From the NCBI GenBank assembly GCA_003255025.1, contig QANY01002203.1, positions 875,316 through 939,315 on the forward strand: a DNA stretch of 64,000 bases, given 5' to 3'. The DNA comes from Datisca glomerata (lineage: Eukaryota; Streptophyta; Magnoliopsida; Cucurbitales; Datiscaceae). The notes beneath the pieces are model-generated. The model was not told where the DNA came from and ran no database searches. It saw only the letters and a list, made by a program, of their open reading frames with translations. Each line of letters starts with the position of its first letter. Position 1 is the first letter of the stretch. The position numbers and the translations under genes are program-made. Shown piece by piece: positions 35,579 through 47,512 of the stretch.

Positions 35579-36238
35579 TTATCAAAGACAACTTCTTTGA
35601 TGCTCCAGCCTGAACCTGCATCTCCCGGTTTTAGTTTTCTATAATTCGCATATACAGGAGATAAATAACATTATCTAATGAGAGGTTCACTAGACATAGG
35701 AAGATGGGACAACAATCTTTTGTTTTTTATTTGGATCAGTGGATTGCAGATACGAAATATTGTAATAGTTTTCAACCAAGTTGTGCCAGCAGCTGGTTTT
35801 GAACAATATTTGCTTTAGTCCACTATATTTTAGTTGTCTGCTGATTATAACCATTTGTTGGGGTTGATATTCGAGTTTATGCAGGAATTGCAGTGGCCTG
35901 CAAAAGGCTGATTATTTAGACTAGATATGTACTTTGATGAAGTACTGTGCACCATACGGTGGTTAATAGAAACTGATAGATGGCACTGAGTCGTTTTTAC
36001 TGTGCTCCGAGTTTCTAGTGGTTTTTTGGAGATGGGGCAGCTTTTTGTGTAAGAACGGACAGCCAAGGAGTTATTAGCCAAGAAGATGATAATTTGAACT
36101 TGAGTTGTTTCTTTCAGATGTGTTGGTACTTCCCCTCATTTTTTCTGCCATAGGATTTGTTTTGTTAGTTGTCATTCTAGGATTGACATAGTGGCTATGT
36201 TATATCAAGTCGTTGATGACGACGATGACTTTGGCTTT
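35579..36238 (+). other. Probable 3' UTR and downstream region of the FLX-like gene
   Basis: Non-coding sequence after the stop codon. No clear polyadenylation signal was chosen; T-rich and AATATT-type stretches near 35800 are candidates. Confidence 0.35.
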
Positions 36239-36595
36239 GGCTTTTAGGCTTTGGCTTTTACGTATAAACGATGACTTTGGCTTTGGCTTTTACGTATAAA
36301 CGTGAAAGGGATTTCAAGCTTGCCTTTGTCTGAGAATGAGAACTTGAGTTTGGTAGTGTCTTCATGCCCAAATTACCAAGTTTACGTATAACCGTGAAAG
36401 GGATTTCAAGCTTGCCCTTGTCTGAGAATGAGAAGTTGAATGGCGGCCTAAAGATCATCGAGTTACGATTATTGAGATAAGCTAATTATGTGGTTAGCAT
36501 TACCCTCTGTTTCCTCAAATTGGATTATTGAGGTAAGCTAATTATGTGGTTAGCATTACCCTCTGTTTCCTCAATTTGGACAGCTTTGCAGCTCC
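36239..36595. repeat. Two adjacent tandem duplications
   Basis: TTTACGTATAA-CGTGAAAGGGATTTCAAGCTTGCC occurs at about 36288 and 36381 (period about 92). A separate 56-base unit starting GCTAATTATGTGGTTAGC repeats at 36481 and 36537. Short GGCTTTT iterations precede them (36228-36290). Confidence 0.8.
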
Positions 36596-38430
36596 AAGGT
36601 CTAGTAGTTTGGTTGTATGCCACTCATTCTAAAATGGTGCATGATATGTGATACGTTATAGTTCACTTAGCTTGACCGTAGCAAGTCTTTTCTATTTCTT
36701 GCTGATCAGGGCTTGAGAAGGATGATAGATCAGAGTTTATCACTCCCACCTGTATTTGATTTGCTATAAAAGCAGAGTTGAAGATTCTGGCAGGATAAGG
36801 ACTTGGATTTAAAAGCTGAGAGCATTTTGATTGGTATATGAACAATTTATGTAGTATCATGGTATTCAACTTTGCTATAAAACCCTCCTATAATATGACA
36901 AAACTACCCTTACACCTTACCATATGGAGTTTCCTTTTCCTTATATCAGGTTAGACATTAAGTGAGGGATGAACCATACATGCTATCAATTCATAACAGT
37001 CTCGAACACCGCTATGCTAAATAGCATTTTTCATTTGGTATAGTACTAACTTTTGGCGAGTTTTGTAAAAGCGGAAGATTGGACTGGGTAGAGGAATGGA
37101 GCAGGTTTTGTTGCTTATATTAGTTTTGCTTTGTGAGGTTACACAAATTGATTGGCGATTTTTCTTCAATTTGATATGAAGTCTACTATGTATACCTAGA
37201 TACATGCATACGTGCGTGTATATCTAGAAATAAGCACATACGTACACATCAGATCCCTTACATGTTACATTGTTTGAAGTGTAGACAGTATGATAATTCG
37301 CTACTCGAAGCAATTAGCTTGAAGAGTCGATGTTTGAAAAGTTTTCATCGTCAAGTGCATGACTTTTCATCGTCAAAAGTGGATTCAAGAATTAAATGTT
37401 ACTGATAAATCGTGGTAGGTAATTAAAATGTTACTGATAAAATCATGGTAGGCAATTGGACCTACAATTAGTGATACATTTAATAGGACAATGAAGTGCA
37501 AAAAATGCATGACACCCTTAAAAATTTTGGCAACGAATCGTAGGATTGATTTTTTCTAGAATAAAAAAATCATAGAAGTTCAGAAATTTTATTTTAATCG
37601 GAGGCATTCTTAGAATCGTAGGTTTGTTAAACTTGAAATTATGTTCAAGAGGCAGATTAGAAGCAAGAAAGAGAAGCAAAAGCGAAATATTGTAATGAAT
37701 TTTCCTAGCAACCAAACAGTGCAGAAAAGTGGAACAAAAGCTCAAAAGATTGAAGAAATTGAGAGCAGCGATAGAGTGTTCCTTTTCTTATCTTCAATTG
37801 TGAATTCAACAACATAATGGACTTTTCAAATAGACAAAGGTGCTTGTTGAATCTCATGTTTTGTGTTGCTGAGTCCAATTTTATTTTTTAGCATCGAGTT
37901 TCTGGAGCGTAGTTTTCTGACTAAGTATTGGGGTCTTGCAGAGATCGGATAAATCTACAGTGATCATGAGATAGTGTGCTTCTTCTAGTTCGAACCCGTG
38001 ATTTAAGGGAGTAAACCCTCATACATATGTGAAATGTGATCGTTCGTGCTGCTTTCCTCATGGTTCAAAGTCTAATATTTGTATCTGAGTAATAATTTTT
38101 TTTATTTTTTGCTGATTCTTCAAATACTGATGCCAAGAAGATAAACTGACGCCTAGATGACTATAAGAAAATTGTAAATTCAGAGATTATGTATGACAAA
38201 ATTAGAAATTTAGCAAAATTTAATTGGAAAATGGATGAGAAATTCACATAATGTCTAATTTGTAACACTATGAAACTTAAAAATAAGTTTAAATCTAATC
38301 GGTTACAACCCTAATGGTTTTTTAGGACGTAAATTATATTTTTCCGTTTTATTTATTTTCCCTTTTTTTGTTATATAAGAAGTTTATTAACAAAATAAAG
38401 CGGTACAACTCTATGTATAAGGGAATAACT
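36596..38430. other. Intergenic, no gene seen
   Basis: No coding frame with family resemblance on either strand. A short direct repeat (ATGTTACTGATAAA) occurs near 37397 and 37428. Confidence 0.4.
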
Positions 38431-38439
38431 CAAGTATAC

Positions 38440-38760
38440 AAAAGAGGTATTTTCTAAATACCTAAAGTTTAGATTGTGTAGTTACCACAAAAACACCAAG
38501 GCTCACTCTACCAAAGGCAGTCTATCAACGGCAGATGATGCAGTTGGGTCAGATCTGACTATTCAACGATAGATAATGCTCAAGTGTTTCATGCCCATTC
38601 GTACAAAAGACATGGTCTCAGTCAATGCGAGAGTTTCATTTTGCAATATCGTCTAAATTTGTAATTTGTTGTGTAACATAAACTCTCATGTTAGGATCTT
38701 AGTAAGAGAGATTTGTTTCCATCAGATAGTTTTGCTTTTAAAAACATAATAATACATGCA
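38440..38760 (-). pseudogene. Possible LINE RT zinc-binding remnant
   Basis: Read on the minus strand the sequence resembles, with stops, the zf-RVT pattern at the end of plant LINE proteins: a W-K-I start, NKL--ILQNE, then a TETMSFVRMGMKHLS stretch where C-FC---E---HLF is usual. The match is weak and key Cys residues are not preserved. Confidence 0.3.
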
Positions 38761-38992
38761 AGTCTCAATAATCCCGAATAGTGAACATGTTGTTTATTAC
38801 GTTTTGTTCCCTTCATTTAAGCTGTTGAGTTTATAACTCAACGATCCTGATCTCCTGATTAGATCGTTTTTTTTTTACTTTTTGTTAAAATAAATTGAGT
38901 TATTGAGATTTGGGCAAGATGACATGGAAGTGAGGTGGTGTGTGAGAGAGCAACAAGTTAAGAGTGAGTTAGATAGAAAGATGACATTAAAC

Positions 38993-39865
38993 CTCATCAA
39001 AAAGTCAAATAACCCGATTGGTTGGCTGGAGCCTATTGATCTTTAGCCTCGCTCAAGTCTGACTATCGAGTTTCATGGCTCGACCGTAGAGTACTAGGCT
39101 CAAACTTGGGTTGACATTTAACCTTTATGACCGTCCTGCATGCCGGCTAAATTTGCTCGATTGGCATGACCCATTGGACCGTGCATCCAAGCCTGCTTCC
39201 ATGCCCATTTGTTCAAAATTTTACCCTAATTGGTCATCGCTTTTCTCCCTCCCTCTTTACTCTTCCCTCATCTCTTCAATATATATTATATATTTTATTT
39301 TTAACCACCTTTTTCTTCAAGTTTATACATAGTTTTTAACTCTCATATTCTTGAACTCACGTTTTATTGCTAGAAACTAGACTCTTAATTTACAAGCTCT
39401 TAAGTCTCGGAATTCCAAATGTTCAATTTATTATCTTTACATGCTAATAAGTTTCAAATTCTCAACTCAAGCACTCTAGGTTTTAAAAATTTGAGATATC
39501 ATATTAGATTACATATTTAGGTAATTTATAATTTTACTAGAAATTTTTAACAATATTATGTTACCAATTAGTTTATAATTTACAATATTTAATTAAATAA
39601 TTAAAATAGCATCTAATAATATCAATTTTCTAATATTGATGATGAATGTTCTGATGAAGATAAAGATAATTTTAATCAAAAACTAGTTTAAAAGCCAGTC
39701 CGTAGGTCTGGCCCTTCGGTCTAGCATGATAGTTGACCATTAGCCCGAGGCCATGAACCGGGCCTAGACATCTGTATTTCAAACCGGGCTAGTCTGCATA
39801 GCCCGTTGATTGGTCAACATCCCGTCAAATAGAGCCGGGCACGGTCTGACCCTTCGACGATCCTA
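38993..39865 (-). mobile_element. Non-autonomous repeat, copy 1 (GGCCCG-rich ends)
   Basis: Matches the reverse complement of 50898-51745 through most of its length, including the CTCATCAAAAAG edge, the AT-rich middle (39510-39640 versus about 51110-51240) and the GC-rich GGGCC/GGCCC ends. No coding capacity. The high-GC ends around an AT-rich core are typical of non-autonomous hAT-like elements, but the class is not proven. Confidence 0.65.
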
Positions 39866-41540
39866 AATGACATGAAGGAGAGAGATAACATGGAATTCCC
39901 TCAGTGAAATAGGTGTGAAACTTTTTGGCCATTTTGAAACTTTGAGGTTTTATTATTTCATTTGTAAGTTTTTGGGTGTTTTTACTAAAAAGTTAAAGTT
40001 AAGAGTAATTTGCATTTAACCCTATTTTTATTCTTTAGTTCAAGATTAGCATGTCCTATATCCAATATTGAGAAATGGCTCTCAAATCTTAAATCATGGT
40101 CATTTTTATTTTTTGAAGGCTAATAAAATATTTACTAGATTTTCATTCTATTTCTATTATAAAAATGACAAGTCCACTTTATTTTTTCAACTAACTTGAA
40201 CTGAATATCATTAAACTCTTTTTGTCGAAAAATATATTACAGTTCATGTAAGATAAGTGACAGATAACTTGAATTTATTTATTTGAAGAATAAATAGAAG
40301 TGTTTAAGCTCATTTGTCAAATTTCATTAAGCTTAATTCACCCACGTGTTGAACACTACTATGCCAAACTTAGGATTCTTCCATAGTTCAATAATATCAT
40401 TAGTTAAGGATGAGATAAATTGGTACAAATAATTTAGTTTATCACCAAAAACAAATATCAAGACTAAGAAAACAGAAGGCAAAGAGCTGGACGTGCATCA
40501 GCCGAAGAAAGAATATTCAAAAGAAGCAGGCGAGTGTAACTATTTTATCACAAGCACCATAAAATTAAGAACCAAAGCTAGGTGGGATAGGGCTAAAGAG
40601 AAATTGGATAACAGCTGTGACTAAAATCATTGGCCCACTTCCTTAAATACCCTGTACGATCCAGTGTCCAAATAAAGTAAATAAATACATAAAATCAACC
40701 ATTTTATTCCATAAGAATCAGAGAGAGAGAATGAGAAAAGACCTGAGAATTTAATGGATGCATGACCTTTTGTGCTTCTTAACAGATACAACCTCACGCG
40801 GCTACAATGAGCACATTCAATGGCTTTACCACACACACATTCATTTAGTATCATCCCTCTTCACCCCCCTCTCTCTCTCTCTCTCTAACTTATTAATGCA
40901 TCTCTATAAAAGTTTCTCCTACTCCTTGTTGACTCTTCCACTTCCCTACCCATGATTAATTTATACTTTAAATTAAACTCTCACACTTACACTTTCAATA
41001 ACTTTGATAAATTAATAAATTTGAATGGAAGGTCAAAATTAATAAGTGTTCCCGTTTTGGGGTTTATTCACCACAACACAAAATGTTGTATCCACTGTTC
41101 TTCACAATGGAGAACGAAATGGAGAAATTTCCACCTTTGCCAACAAGTGACCTTAATTGGTCAACTAGATCTAATTTTTAAGAAAGCTATTTCAAACAAA
41201 AAAGAGATATGTTTTATCGTTAAATAACTTTTAATGATTTTGCACTGAATATGCTTATGAAAATATTGAGACAAATAATACGACAAAACATATATATTTC
41301 ATTTTAGATTAACGTAAATAAAATTAAATAGATGGCTCGATGAAAGAGGGACCCAAGGACGGCTCTAATAGCACAGTGAAAACCCAAAGGCCTCTCTTCC
41401 TAAACAAACTCATAATTTAGAACTAAAGCAAAACTCAATCACTCTCTCAGGATCTCTCCATTTAAAGCCACCCTGAGATACAAAATCCCTCAAAACTTAA
41501 TATAATAAATAAATAATTAATAGGAAGTACCACATGAAAT
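39866..41540. other. Intergenic, likely 3' flank of the ERF118-like gene
   Basis: No gene seen. A (CT)n run is at 40869-40885. Minus-strand sequence 41556-41340 probably includes the 3' UTR of the ERF118-like gene. Confidence 0.4.
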
Positions 41541-41556
41541 CCCCTAACTGCAAAAC

Positions 41557-42567
41557 TCAGGTGCAAGGTATGTTGAGGCGATCATCAATCCAAAATGAGA
41601 TATCATCGTTGCCAAATTCTCCAAAATCGCATTCAGGAAGGCTACTCATCGGATTATCTTCTATCCTGTGAATTTGAACATCCTCTACGCTGCTAAAATC
41701 ACCCAACAACTGCCCAATATCGTCCAAAAAGAACGAATCTAAGTCTATCCCCAAGCTCATTTCATGGCCGAAAGGAGCTGAAGATAATCCATCGCCAACA
41801 AAGCTCAAATCGGGTATTTGCAGCTCATTCAAACTAGTGTCAGTGCCTACTTTCATCAAATCTTCTCCTATTCCACCCAGATTGTCAATGGAAGCTAAAG
41901 TATCTTGTTCAAGAACAGAGGATGAAGACGTGCGAGATAAAAGGCTCTCAGAATCCTCTGAAGTAACAGTATAGAATTGGTTGCGAGACAGAGCGGCATT
42001 ACTCTTCTCAGCCGCCACCGTAGAAGCCGCCATAGCTTCGAACTCGAGTTTCTTCGACTGGTAAGCTTGGGATGCTTCCTCAGCGGTGTTATAAGTACCT
42101 AACCAAATACGAGCTCCTTTGAAAGGGTCTCGAATCTCAGCCGCCCATTTTCCCCATTTCCTCTGCCTAACCCCTCTGTACTTTGACGGCGAAGATCTTC
42201 TTGTCGAAAGGGTTTTTCTGCAAACCCTCTTTTTAGCAATGGGGGTTTTGGTTTCACCGTCATCTAGGGTTTTACAGTTGTAGTTGCTGTCGTGAGAAGA
42301 ACTTTCAGTCTCGAGGGTTCTCGTTGGAAGTGAAGAAAAAAGAGGCAGAATGATTTCTCGTACAATACGCTTCGATTTTGGAGCATCTACCTTCCAGTCA
42401 AGTTTTTCTCCCTCATCTTCGCTTGAAGATGAATCAGTGGCGTCAGGATCGTAACAGATAACACGGATTTTCCTCATCATTTTGGATTTGTCGCCCAAAT
42501 TCCGTCTCGACTTTGACTTTTTTAACATGTTCATTTGATTTATTGCTTGCTTTCCGGGCTCTGGCAT
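41557..42567 (-). CDS. ERF118: AP2/ERF transcription factor, ERF118/CRF10-like
   Basis: A single coding exon of 336 residues from the ATG at 42567. Residues about 31-50 ([20 protein letters not shown]) are the CRF/TEH-type block that marks the cytokinin-response-factor branch of group VI ERFs. Residues about 129-180 are one AP2 domain ([20 protein letters not shown], then [16 protein letters not shown]) with an unusual [11 protein letters not shown] end that is characteristic of the ERF116-119 subgroup. The C-terminal third is acidic and Ser-rich ([25 protein letters not shown]), suiting an activation region. The longer frame from 42627 opens with TTG and lies in the leader, so it was not used. 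It should act in the nucleus on GCC-box-like sites. The leader has an intron (42873-42633) and an upstream ORF. It lies next to XYL1 on the same strand. Confidence 0.92.
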   Translation of the reverse strand: MPEPGKQAINQMNMLKKSKSRRNLGDKSKMMRKIRVICYDPDATDSSSSEDEGEKLDWKVDAPKSKRIVREIILPLFSSLPTRTLETESSSHDSNYNCKTLDDGETKTPIAKKRVCRKTLSTRRSSPSKYRGVRQRKWGKWAAEIRDPFKGARIWLGTYNTAEEASQAYQSKKLEFEAMAASTVAAEKSNAALSRNQFYTVTSEDSESLLSRTSSSSVLEQDTLASIDNLGGIGEDLMKVGTDTSLNELQIPDLSFVGDGLSSAPFGHEMSLGIDLDSFFLDDIGQLLGDFSSVEDVQIHRIEDNPMSSLPECDFGEFGNDDISFWIDDRLNIPCT

Positions 42568-42601
42568 TTTCTTCAGAGAACGAAAATCTCTCGTAAAGGC
42601 C

Positions 42602-43058
42602 TCAGTAATCCCCACAAACAATTTCAAGGAAACTTCAGAAAGTAATATTTAAAAAATTTCAGAGACAAAACAGAAAGAAAATCTCTCGGAATCGAAGCTG
42701 TATCAGGTAAGATCCTTTCTCAGGAACAAGAAAAGAAATGAGAATCGTTTTATATGAAAAGCCCAAGAAAACTCCACTCCAGAAAAATTCCTGCAAAACA
42801 ACCCACTCTCAGATTCAATTACAAAAAAAAAAGACAAGGATTTAATATAGCAAAATAGTATACACTAACATACCTTTTAGGTGTCAAACGCATCGAGACG
42901 GACGGGTAAACAAGATTCAACCTCTGCCAAGACAAGCAGAGAATCATACAGCAAGAGCAGCAGAAAGCTAAGAAAGCAGAGAACGCAATAGAACAAGTAG
43001 AAGAAAGACCCTGCTGTGAAAGAGCCCTAATCATCGCCAAGTCAAACCCAACCGACAT
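42602..43058 (-). CDS. Putative upstream ORF (71 aa) in the ERF118-like leader, spliced
   Basis: The ATG is at 43058 on the minus strand. The frame runs to a good splice donor (AAAAG|GTATGT, exon end 42874) and continues after an acceptor TTTCTGAAG (exon start 42632) for ten more codons, FLEIVCGDY then a stop at 42604-42602, 34 bases before the main ATG. The peptide starts [13 protein letters not shown], has a Cys/Ser/Phe-rich hydrophobic middle and ends [17 protein letters not shown] recall that Arabidopsis ERF118-type genes are listed with conserved-peptide upstream ORFs, but cannot confirm sequence identity here. If translated it would probably reduce main ORF translation. An alternative acceptor (CCTGAG, near 42720) would end the peptide after five residues. 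Confidence 0.5.
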
Positions 43059-43456
43059 AAATCTTCCTCCTCTGCCTCTGTCCTCCACGGCAAAGCCCCT
43101 AGAGAAAAACCTCTCTTCTAACAGAGAGAAAAAGCAAAAGAAACATAGTGAGATACAAGATATATATAAAACACAACGGCCAAAACAATACCCACAAAGT
43201 GTTGCAGGAGGGTATGATCGAACCAAGAGGATTACAAATCTATGGCTACAATTTGCTCTCTCCCTCAAACAAGACAAAGATTAGTTAAGAGTTATTTCAG
43301 AGTTTGCAGAACAGTGATAAAGACCTGCGACTATTGGGAAAAAAATACAGATTCAACTACGCATGTCTGCATAAAATCATCAGAAAATTAGATAATCCCC
43401 ACAAGAAATTCATAAAATATCTACCTGCGAAATCTCTCTCTCTCTACTGTTGTCTC

Positions 43457-43459
<3 letters not shown>

Positions 43460-43495
<36 letters not shown>
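43460..43495. repeat. (CT)n microsatellite, (GA)n in the ERF118-like leader
   Basis: About 17 CT units with flanking CT-rich runs at 43430-43530. On the minus strand this is a GA tract about 900 bases before the main ATG, probably at the start of the transcript leader, a common feature of plant promoters. Confidence 0.9.
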
Positions 43496-43496
<1 letters not shown>

Positions 43497-43599
43497 GCTT
43501 TCTCTCGCACTCTCTCTCTCTCCGTATAATCTGCCACTCTCTGTACGACTCACGCTCTCGCTTCTCGCCATTTTATGCCAATCCATTTCCCAAGCGGTC

Positions 43600-44670
43600 A
43601 AAAGGAATGGAATTAATTTTAAATCAAATTATTTTGAAATTCGGAAAAAAGTTTGATTTTATTTTTAGGAATGGGTTCTTAGCTGGCATGACGTTGGATC
43701 ATGCACATCCATGAGCCATGACTATCCGGATCCTACATATCATCTCATGCATACAATGCCGGTAGAGTTCGTTACCACATAAATATTTTCCGACTCTCAT
43801 CTTTTGCGCGTTATATACACGGCAAAGTAGGAAGACCTACAAGTGTATCACGCGCTTACAAGAACGTGGGAATTTAATCGTACAGTTTTTCAGAGATGTG
43901 GAGCTGCGAGTCGGCTAAGCAGTGACCGGTCGGAGCAAGTTGTAAATGTACCTTAACGTTTTTCTCTTGTTTGGTATTATCTTCTCGTGATACTAGGGCC
44001 AGAATTGGGAGTATTTACAATAGTACCACTGAAGCTACTTGGTGGCCAAGTTAACAGTACGAGAAAGAGAAGATTTTCACAACACTATTATTAAATAAAT
44101 AGTTTATTGATTTAAAAAATTTGAAGTCGAAGGAATGATTTGACTTTCTCTTGGGTAGTTATATTTTCTAAAACCATTAGGAGAAAATCACGGTCATCCC
44201 ATTATTATTTCGGTCGGGCCCCACTAAAATTGAGGCAATTAGTCAGGATTCCTGACTCAGGATTCTGTTTTTGGGTACAAAAATTAGTCATAATTACTCA
44301 AAAAATTATTTCCTTTTGTTTGTTAAATACTTAAATGATAATTATCAATTTTCTAGTTATTAAGTTACTAGTATTTTATAGAAAATATCTGTAAAAGATT
44401 TGCTCTAAAATTATGAGAATTTCAGTTTTAGTCTATTTAATGGAAACGTTTTCTTGTATCTCCAATTTTTAACTTAAACTAAGTCAAGATTTAGCCGAAA
44501 ATACTGATGAAATGATTTTTTTTCTAGAATTAAGGTAGGTGCATCATGATTTTTGCTAAAAAAGAATAATATAGGTACACATTAAGAAATGAAAGTGTAA
44601 AGATAGTACTCTTATTCTAAATACATCAGTAATGTTGCAAGTAAGATGCGCATGGTATAATGTTTTATTG
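43600..44670. other. Upstream region of the ERF118-like gene, no gene seen
   Basis: No coding frame of note. The first 400 bases are likely promoter of the minus-strand ERF118-like gene. Confidence 0.4.
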
Positions 44671-44679
44671 TATTGTGGG

Positions 44680-44800
44680 TTTTTATTTTTATCAAAATCA
44701 CATTATAAATTCTAAAAAAAATTAGAGAATATGACTCGAACCAACGACCTTTAGGATATAAATGTGGAAGTTTTACCAATTACGTCAACCTAACTTAATA
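44680..44800 (-). mobile_element. SINE-like tRNA-derived fragment
   Basis: Read on the minus strand, TTGACGTAATTGGTAAAA (44788-44771) resembles a pol III A box and GGTTCGAGTCA (44742-44732) is close to the B box consensus GGTTCGANTCC, about 30 bases further on. This pair without a foldable tRNA cloverleaf is the usual head of a plant SINE. The tail is A/T-rich; ends are not defined. Confidence 0.45.
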
Positions 44801-45199
44801 TACTATATCCAACTTATTGTTTTATATGCATTCAAGTTTAGAAAAATAACAAAAGTAAATAATTGTTGTCTTGTTCTTAAAAAGAAAAAATGAAAAACTA
44901 AAAGACTAAAAATCATTTGTTAAAACTTGAATAGTTCATTTTACTAAAATAAACACATAAAATTAAAGGGTTATTAATCATCGTTCATTTATTAGGTTGC
45001 AACTGATTAAAATTAATAACTAACATTAATAAAGATAAATAATTTCTTTTATTAATTTGAATGAGTATACTTATACATATCAACATTGATGTTTACTATA
45101 TCAAATAAATAAATAAATGACTATTAGAATAATTGATTACATTTTATATAAAATTGTCCATAACTAATTATAAAAAATATTTAAACGCATGTATAAACT

Positions 45200-45625
45200 G
45201 AGGTCTAAAAGAAAAGAAAAACCTTTTCCCCTCTCCTCTTGGACCAAACCCTAACCCCTCTTTTTTGCAGAGTCGCCACCACAGAGAAAGCTCTCTAGCT
45301 CTCCCCGTGACCCACTATTCCTTTTTCTCATCTTCCCTCCCCCTGTTTTCTCTTCTCCTTCTCCCTCCCTCATGGCCTTTTTTCTTTCTTTTCTCACCCC
45401 CTCCCCCATCCCCATGTTTCTCTTTACCTCCTATCATTCTCCCCGCTCTTTTCTCTCTCTCATTCTTCTCCCCTTTCTCCTACCCTTCTCCCCTGTTTTT
45501 CACATTTCTCTCTCTTCTTTTCTCCCATTCTGATGTGTATTTTTGCACCTCTGCCCCTCTCCTTTGTTTTTTCTCTCTTTCTCTTTCACTTCCCTTTAGT
45601 TGTTTTCTCTTTCTTTGAAGGTTTG
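45200..45625. other. Long pyrimidine-rich tract
   Basis: Over 400 bases of mostly C and T on the plus strand, opening with AAACCCTAACCCCTC (telo-box-like). It looks like a plant 5' leader or promoter, and TTTTTTGCAG (45264-45273) resembles an acceptor. No downstream coding exon could be found to 46400, so a non-coding transcript or relic promoter is possible. Confidence 0.35.
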
Positions 45626-46475
45626 GTGCTGTGATTTTCTGGGTTTTATGCGGAGTTCTCCTTCCGTTTTGGAAGATTTTATTTTCTACCGGTTGTGTAG
45701 ATTTTAGTCCACCAGATCTGTGATCCTTGATGATTGTCTTCTATTTAGATCTAATTGTTTTAGTGATTTGGTGCTGTATTTGTATGCGACACAACCGGAT
45801 GTTTCACATCTGTTCGAGATTATGTTGTTTTTCACATAAATATGCATTTGCGGTGTTAGTTGGCGGAACCAGGTTTGGATGGTGGATGACCTCTAGAATA
45901 AGTCATTCGAGCTATACTTTTATGTGCTGTTTATACACATAATTCTCTCTGCATGCGTGATTAGGTATAGATTGACGTTATCTGATATTTATAATTATAA
46001 TTATATTTAATAATTTTATTTCGATCTTATTTTATTTGTAATTCTATTTTTGTAATGAAATGCGTTTTATATTACAAAAACGAAAAGAAAAGTCACAATT
46101 AAGAGCACCTATGGCACGTGAGAATGCCACGGTCTATGAATTATTATTGGCCAGCAAACGGTCCACAGTTCAACCATGCGAATGCTTTTCAGTAAGATAC
46201 CAAATGAATCTCTGGTACTGCATCCCAACCACCACCCCTATTGGTTACTGCTCTTCCCCATCCCATCCGTTTCAGATATTTTAACAATATATATGTATGC
46301 TTCATCATCCATTCACATTATATCATCCATGTACATGATGCCATTTTCTTTATTCGTGGATGAATTTACATCATCATCGTCATGATTACATGCTTGTTGT
46401 TGGGCTAGCAATAAGGAGAAATTGTTTACGTAACTAAAGATTAGTGGGACACAGAGGAGGAGAGGATCACTTCTA
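45626..46475. other. Intergenic, no gene seen
   Basis: T-rich sequence with short open frames only; none resembles a known protein. Confidence 0.35.
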
Positions 46476-46487
46476 TTTCCCGCCAAA
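46476..46487. promoter_or_regulatory. E2F-type site
   Basis: TTTCCCGCCAAA is a perfect match to the plant E2F consensus TTTSSCGCC. A second GCCGCCAAAGCGCC cluster lies at 46522-46535. No adjacent gene was recognised, so function is uncertain. Confidence 0.4.
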
Positions 46488-46699
46488 TTGGCCTACGTGG
46501 AACCACCTTCACTCTGTTTTGCCGCCAAAGCGCCAGCCCAATTTCGTCTTACAGCTCACAGGGAGAGCTTGAAACGTGTCCACACTTTTCGACAAGTGTC
46601 TCCTGTCTACTGGACTTACTGGTCGTGTATAGAGGCCTATGTTAATAAATTCAATATTTTTACCTAATAGCGTACAATTTATATGACCTTGCAGGTTCA

Positions 46700-47512
46700 T
46701 AATGGACGGATTGGTTTTGCATGAATTTATTTTTATTGAAAAAACAGTAAGGGATTATTTTGATGCAATGTAAAATAAAAAATTATTGAGATTATCGATC
46801 ATGACGTGATCGTCAATCATATTCGTTGAATTAAAAAAATAACAGTCACAATCTATTTTTATTATAAAATAGATAACGAACAAATTTACTTTTCAATTTT
46901 AATTTTAAATAGATCAAAGTCGTTCAAATCTAGATTAACGAACCAGAATTAAAATATGTGGATCACAAATCACATTATGACCAATAAACTCAATAATTTC
47001 TCACCTAAAATTTAGGTGAGAAGGTGTCACATACATTTTCAACTTGAAGTTCGTGTTAAATTGTTCGCAACTCAAAATCCCTAATATGAGCGGATCTAAG
47101 TCCATGTAAAACGATCTCTCTCAATTGAGCTAAAAAAAAAAAATTGTTCATGCAAGATAAAGGAATATAAAAAAGTAATATTAGAATCTTTGTTATTAAT
47201 ATCCTACTATATATAAAATAGAGGATGTTAAAAAAAATTTGGATAACTCTAGACTCATTTTTTATAAAAATTTAGTCATCATTTTAATTAATATTAAATA
47301 TCATCGTAGTAATTAACTTATTAAAAAACATCAACATTTCTTATATTTTAATGACACTAACATTTTAATGACAATAATTATGATTTATCATAACAATGTG
47401 TATAGTGTAATTTACATTAATTACGCATGGTGAATGATAAAAAAAATATTTCTTGAAAATTCAATAAAAGTAAAAAATAATAGATAATTAAAATATAATA
47501 CAATGCAATAAT
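46700..47512. other. Intergenic, AT-rich
   Basis: No gene. A near-perfect palindrome CTCACCTAAAATTTAGGTGAG lies at 47001-47021. A stretch near 47090-47145 resembles a degenerate tRNA-derived repeat but lacks a B box. Confidence 0.4.

Noticed and set aside
42819..43277. Minus-strand frame of 152 codons taken as one unspliced small protein
   Set aside because: It opens with a non-ATG start and runs into a leader intron through a consensus donor at 42873. The better reading is the spliced upstream ORF from the ATG at 43058.
43304..43714. Plus-strand frame of 136 codons opposite the ERF118-like leader
   Set aside because: It overlaps the CT microsatellite on the strand opposite the leader and has no recognisable protein features.
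44732..44788. A true tRNA gene on the minus strand
   Set aside because: A and B boxes are present but no acceptor stem or anticodon arm can be paired, so a SINE-like relic is the better explanation.
45265..45618. Pro/Ser/Phe/Leu-rich open frame of 117 codons
   Set aside because: It simply translates the pyrimidine-rich tract. Low complexity; no domain.
47090..47145. Second SINE head (minus-strand TAGCTCAATTGAGAGAG)
   Set aside because: It resembles an A box but no B box follows, and the adjacent A-run is on the wrong side for a SINE tail.
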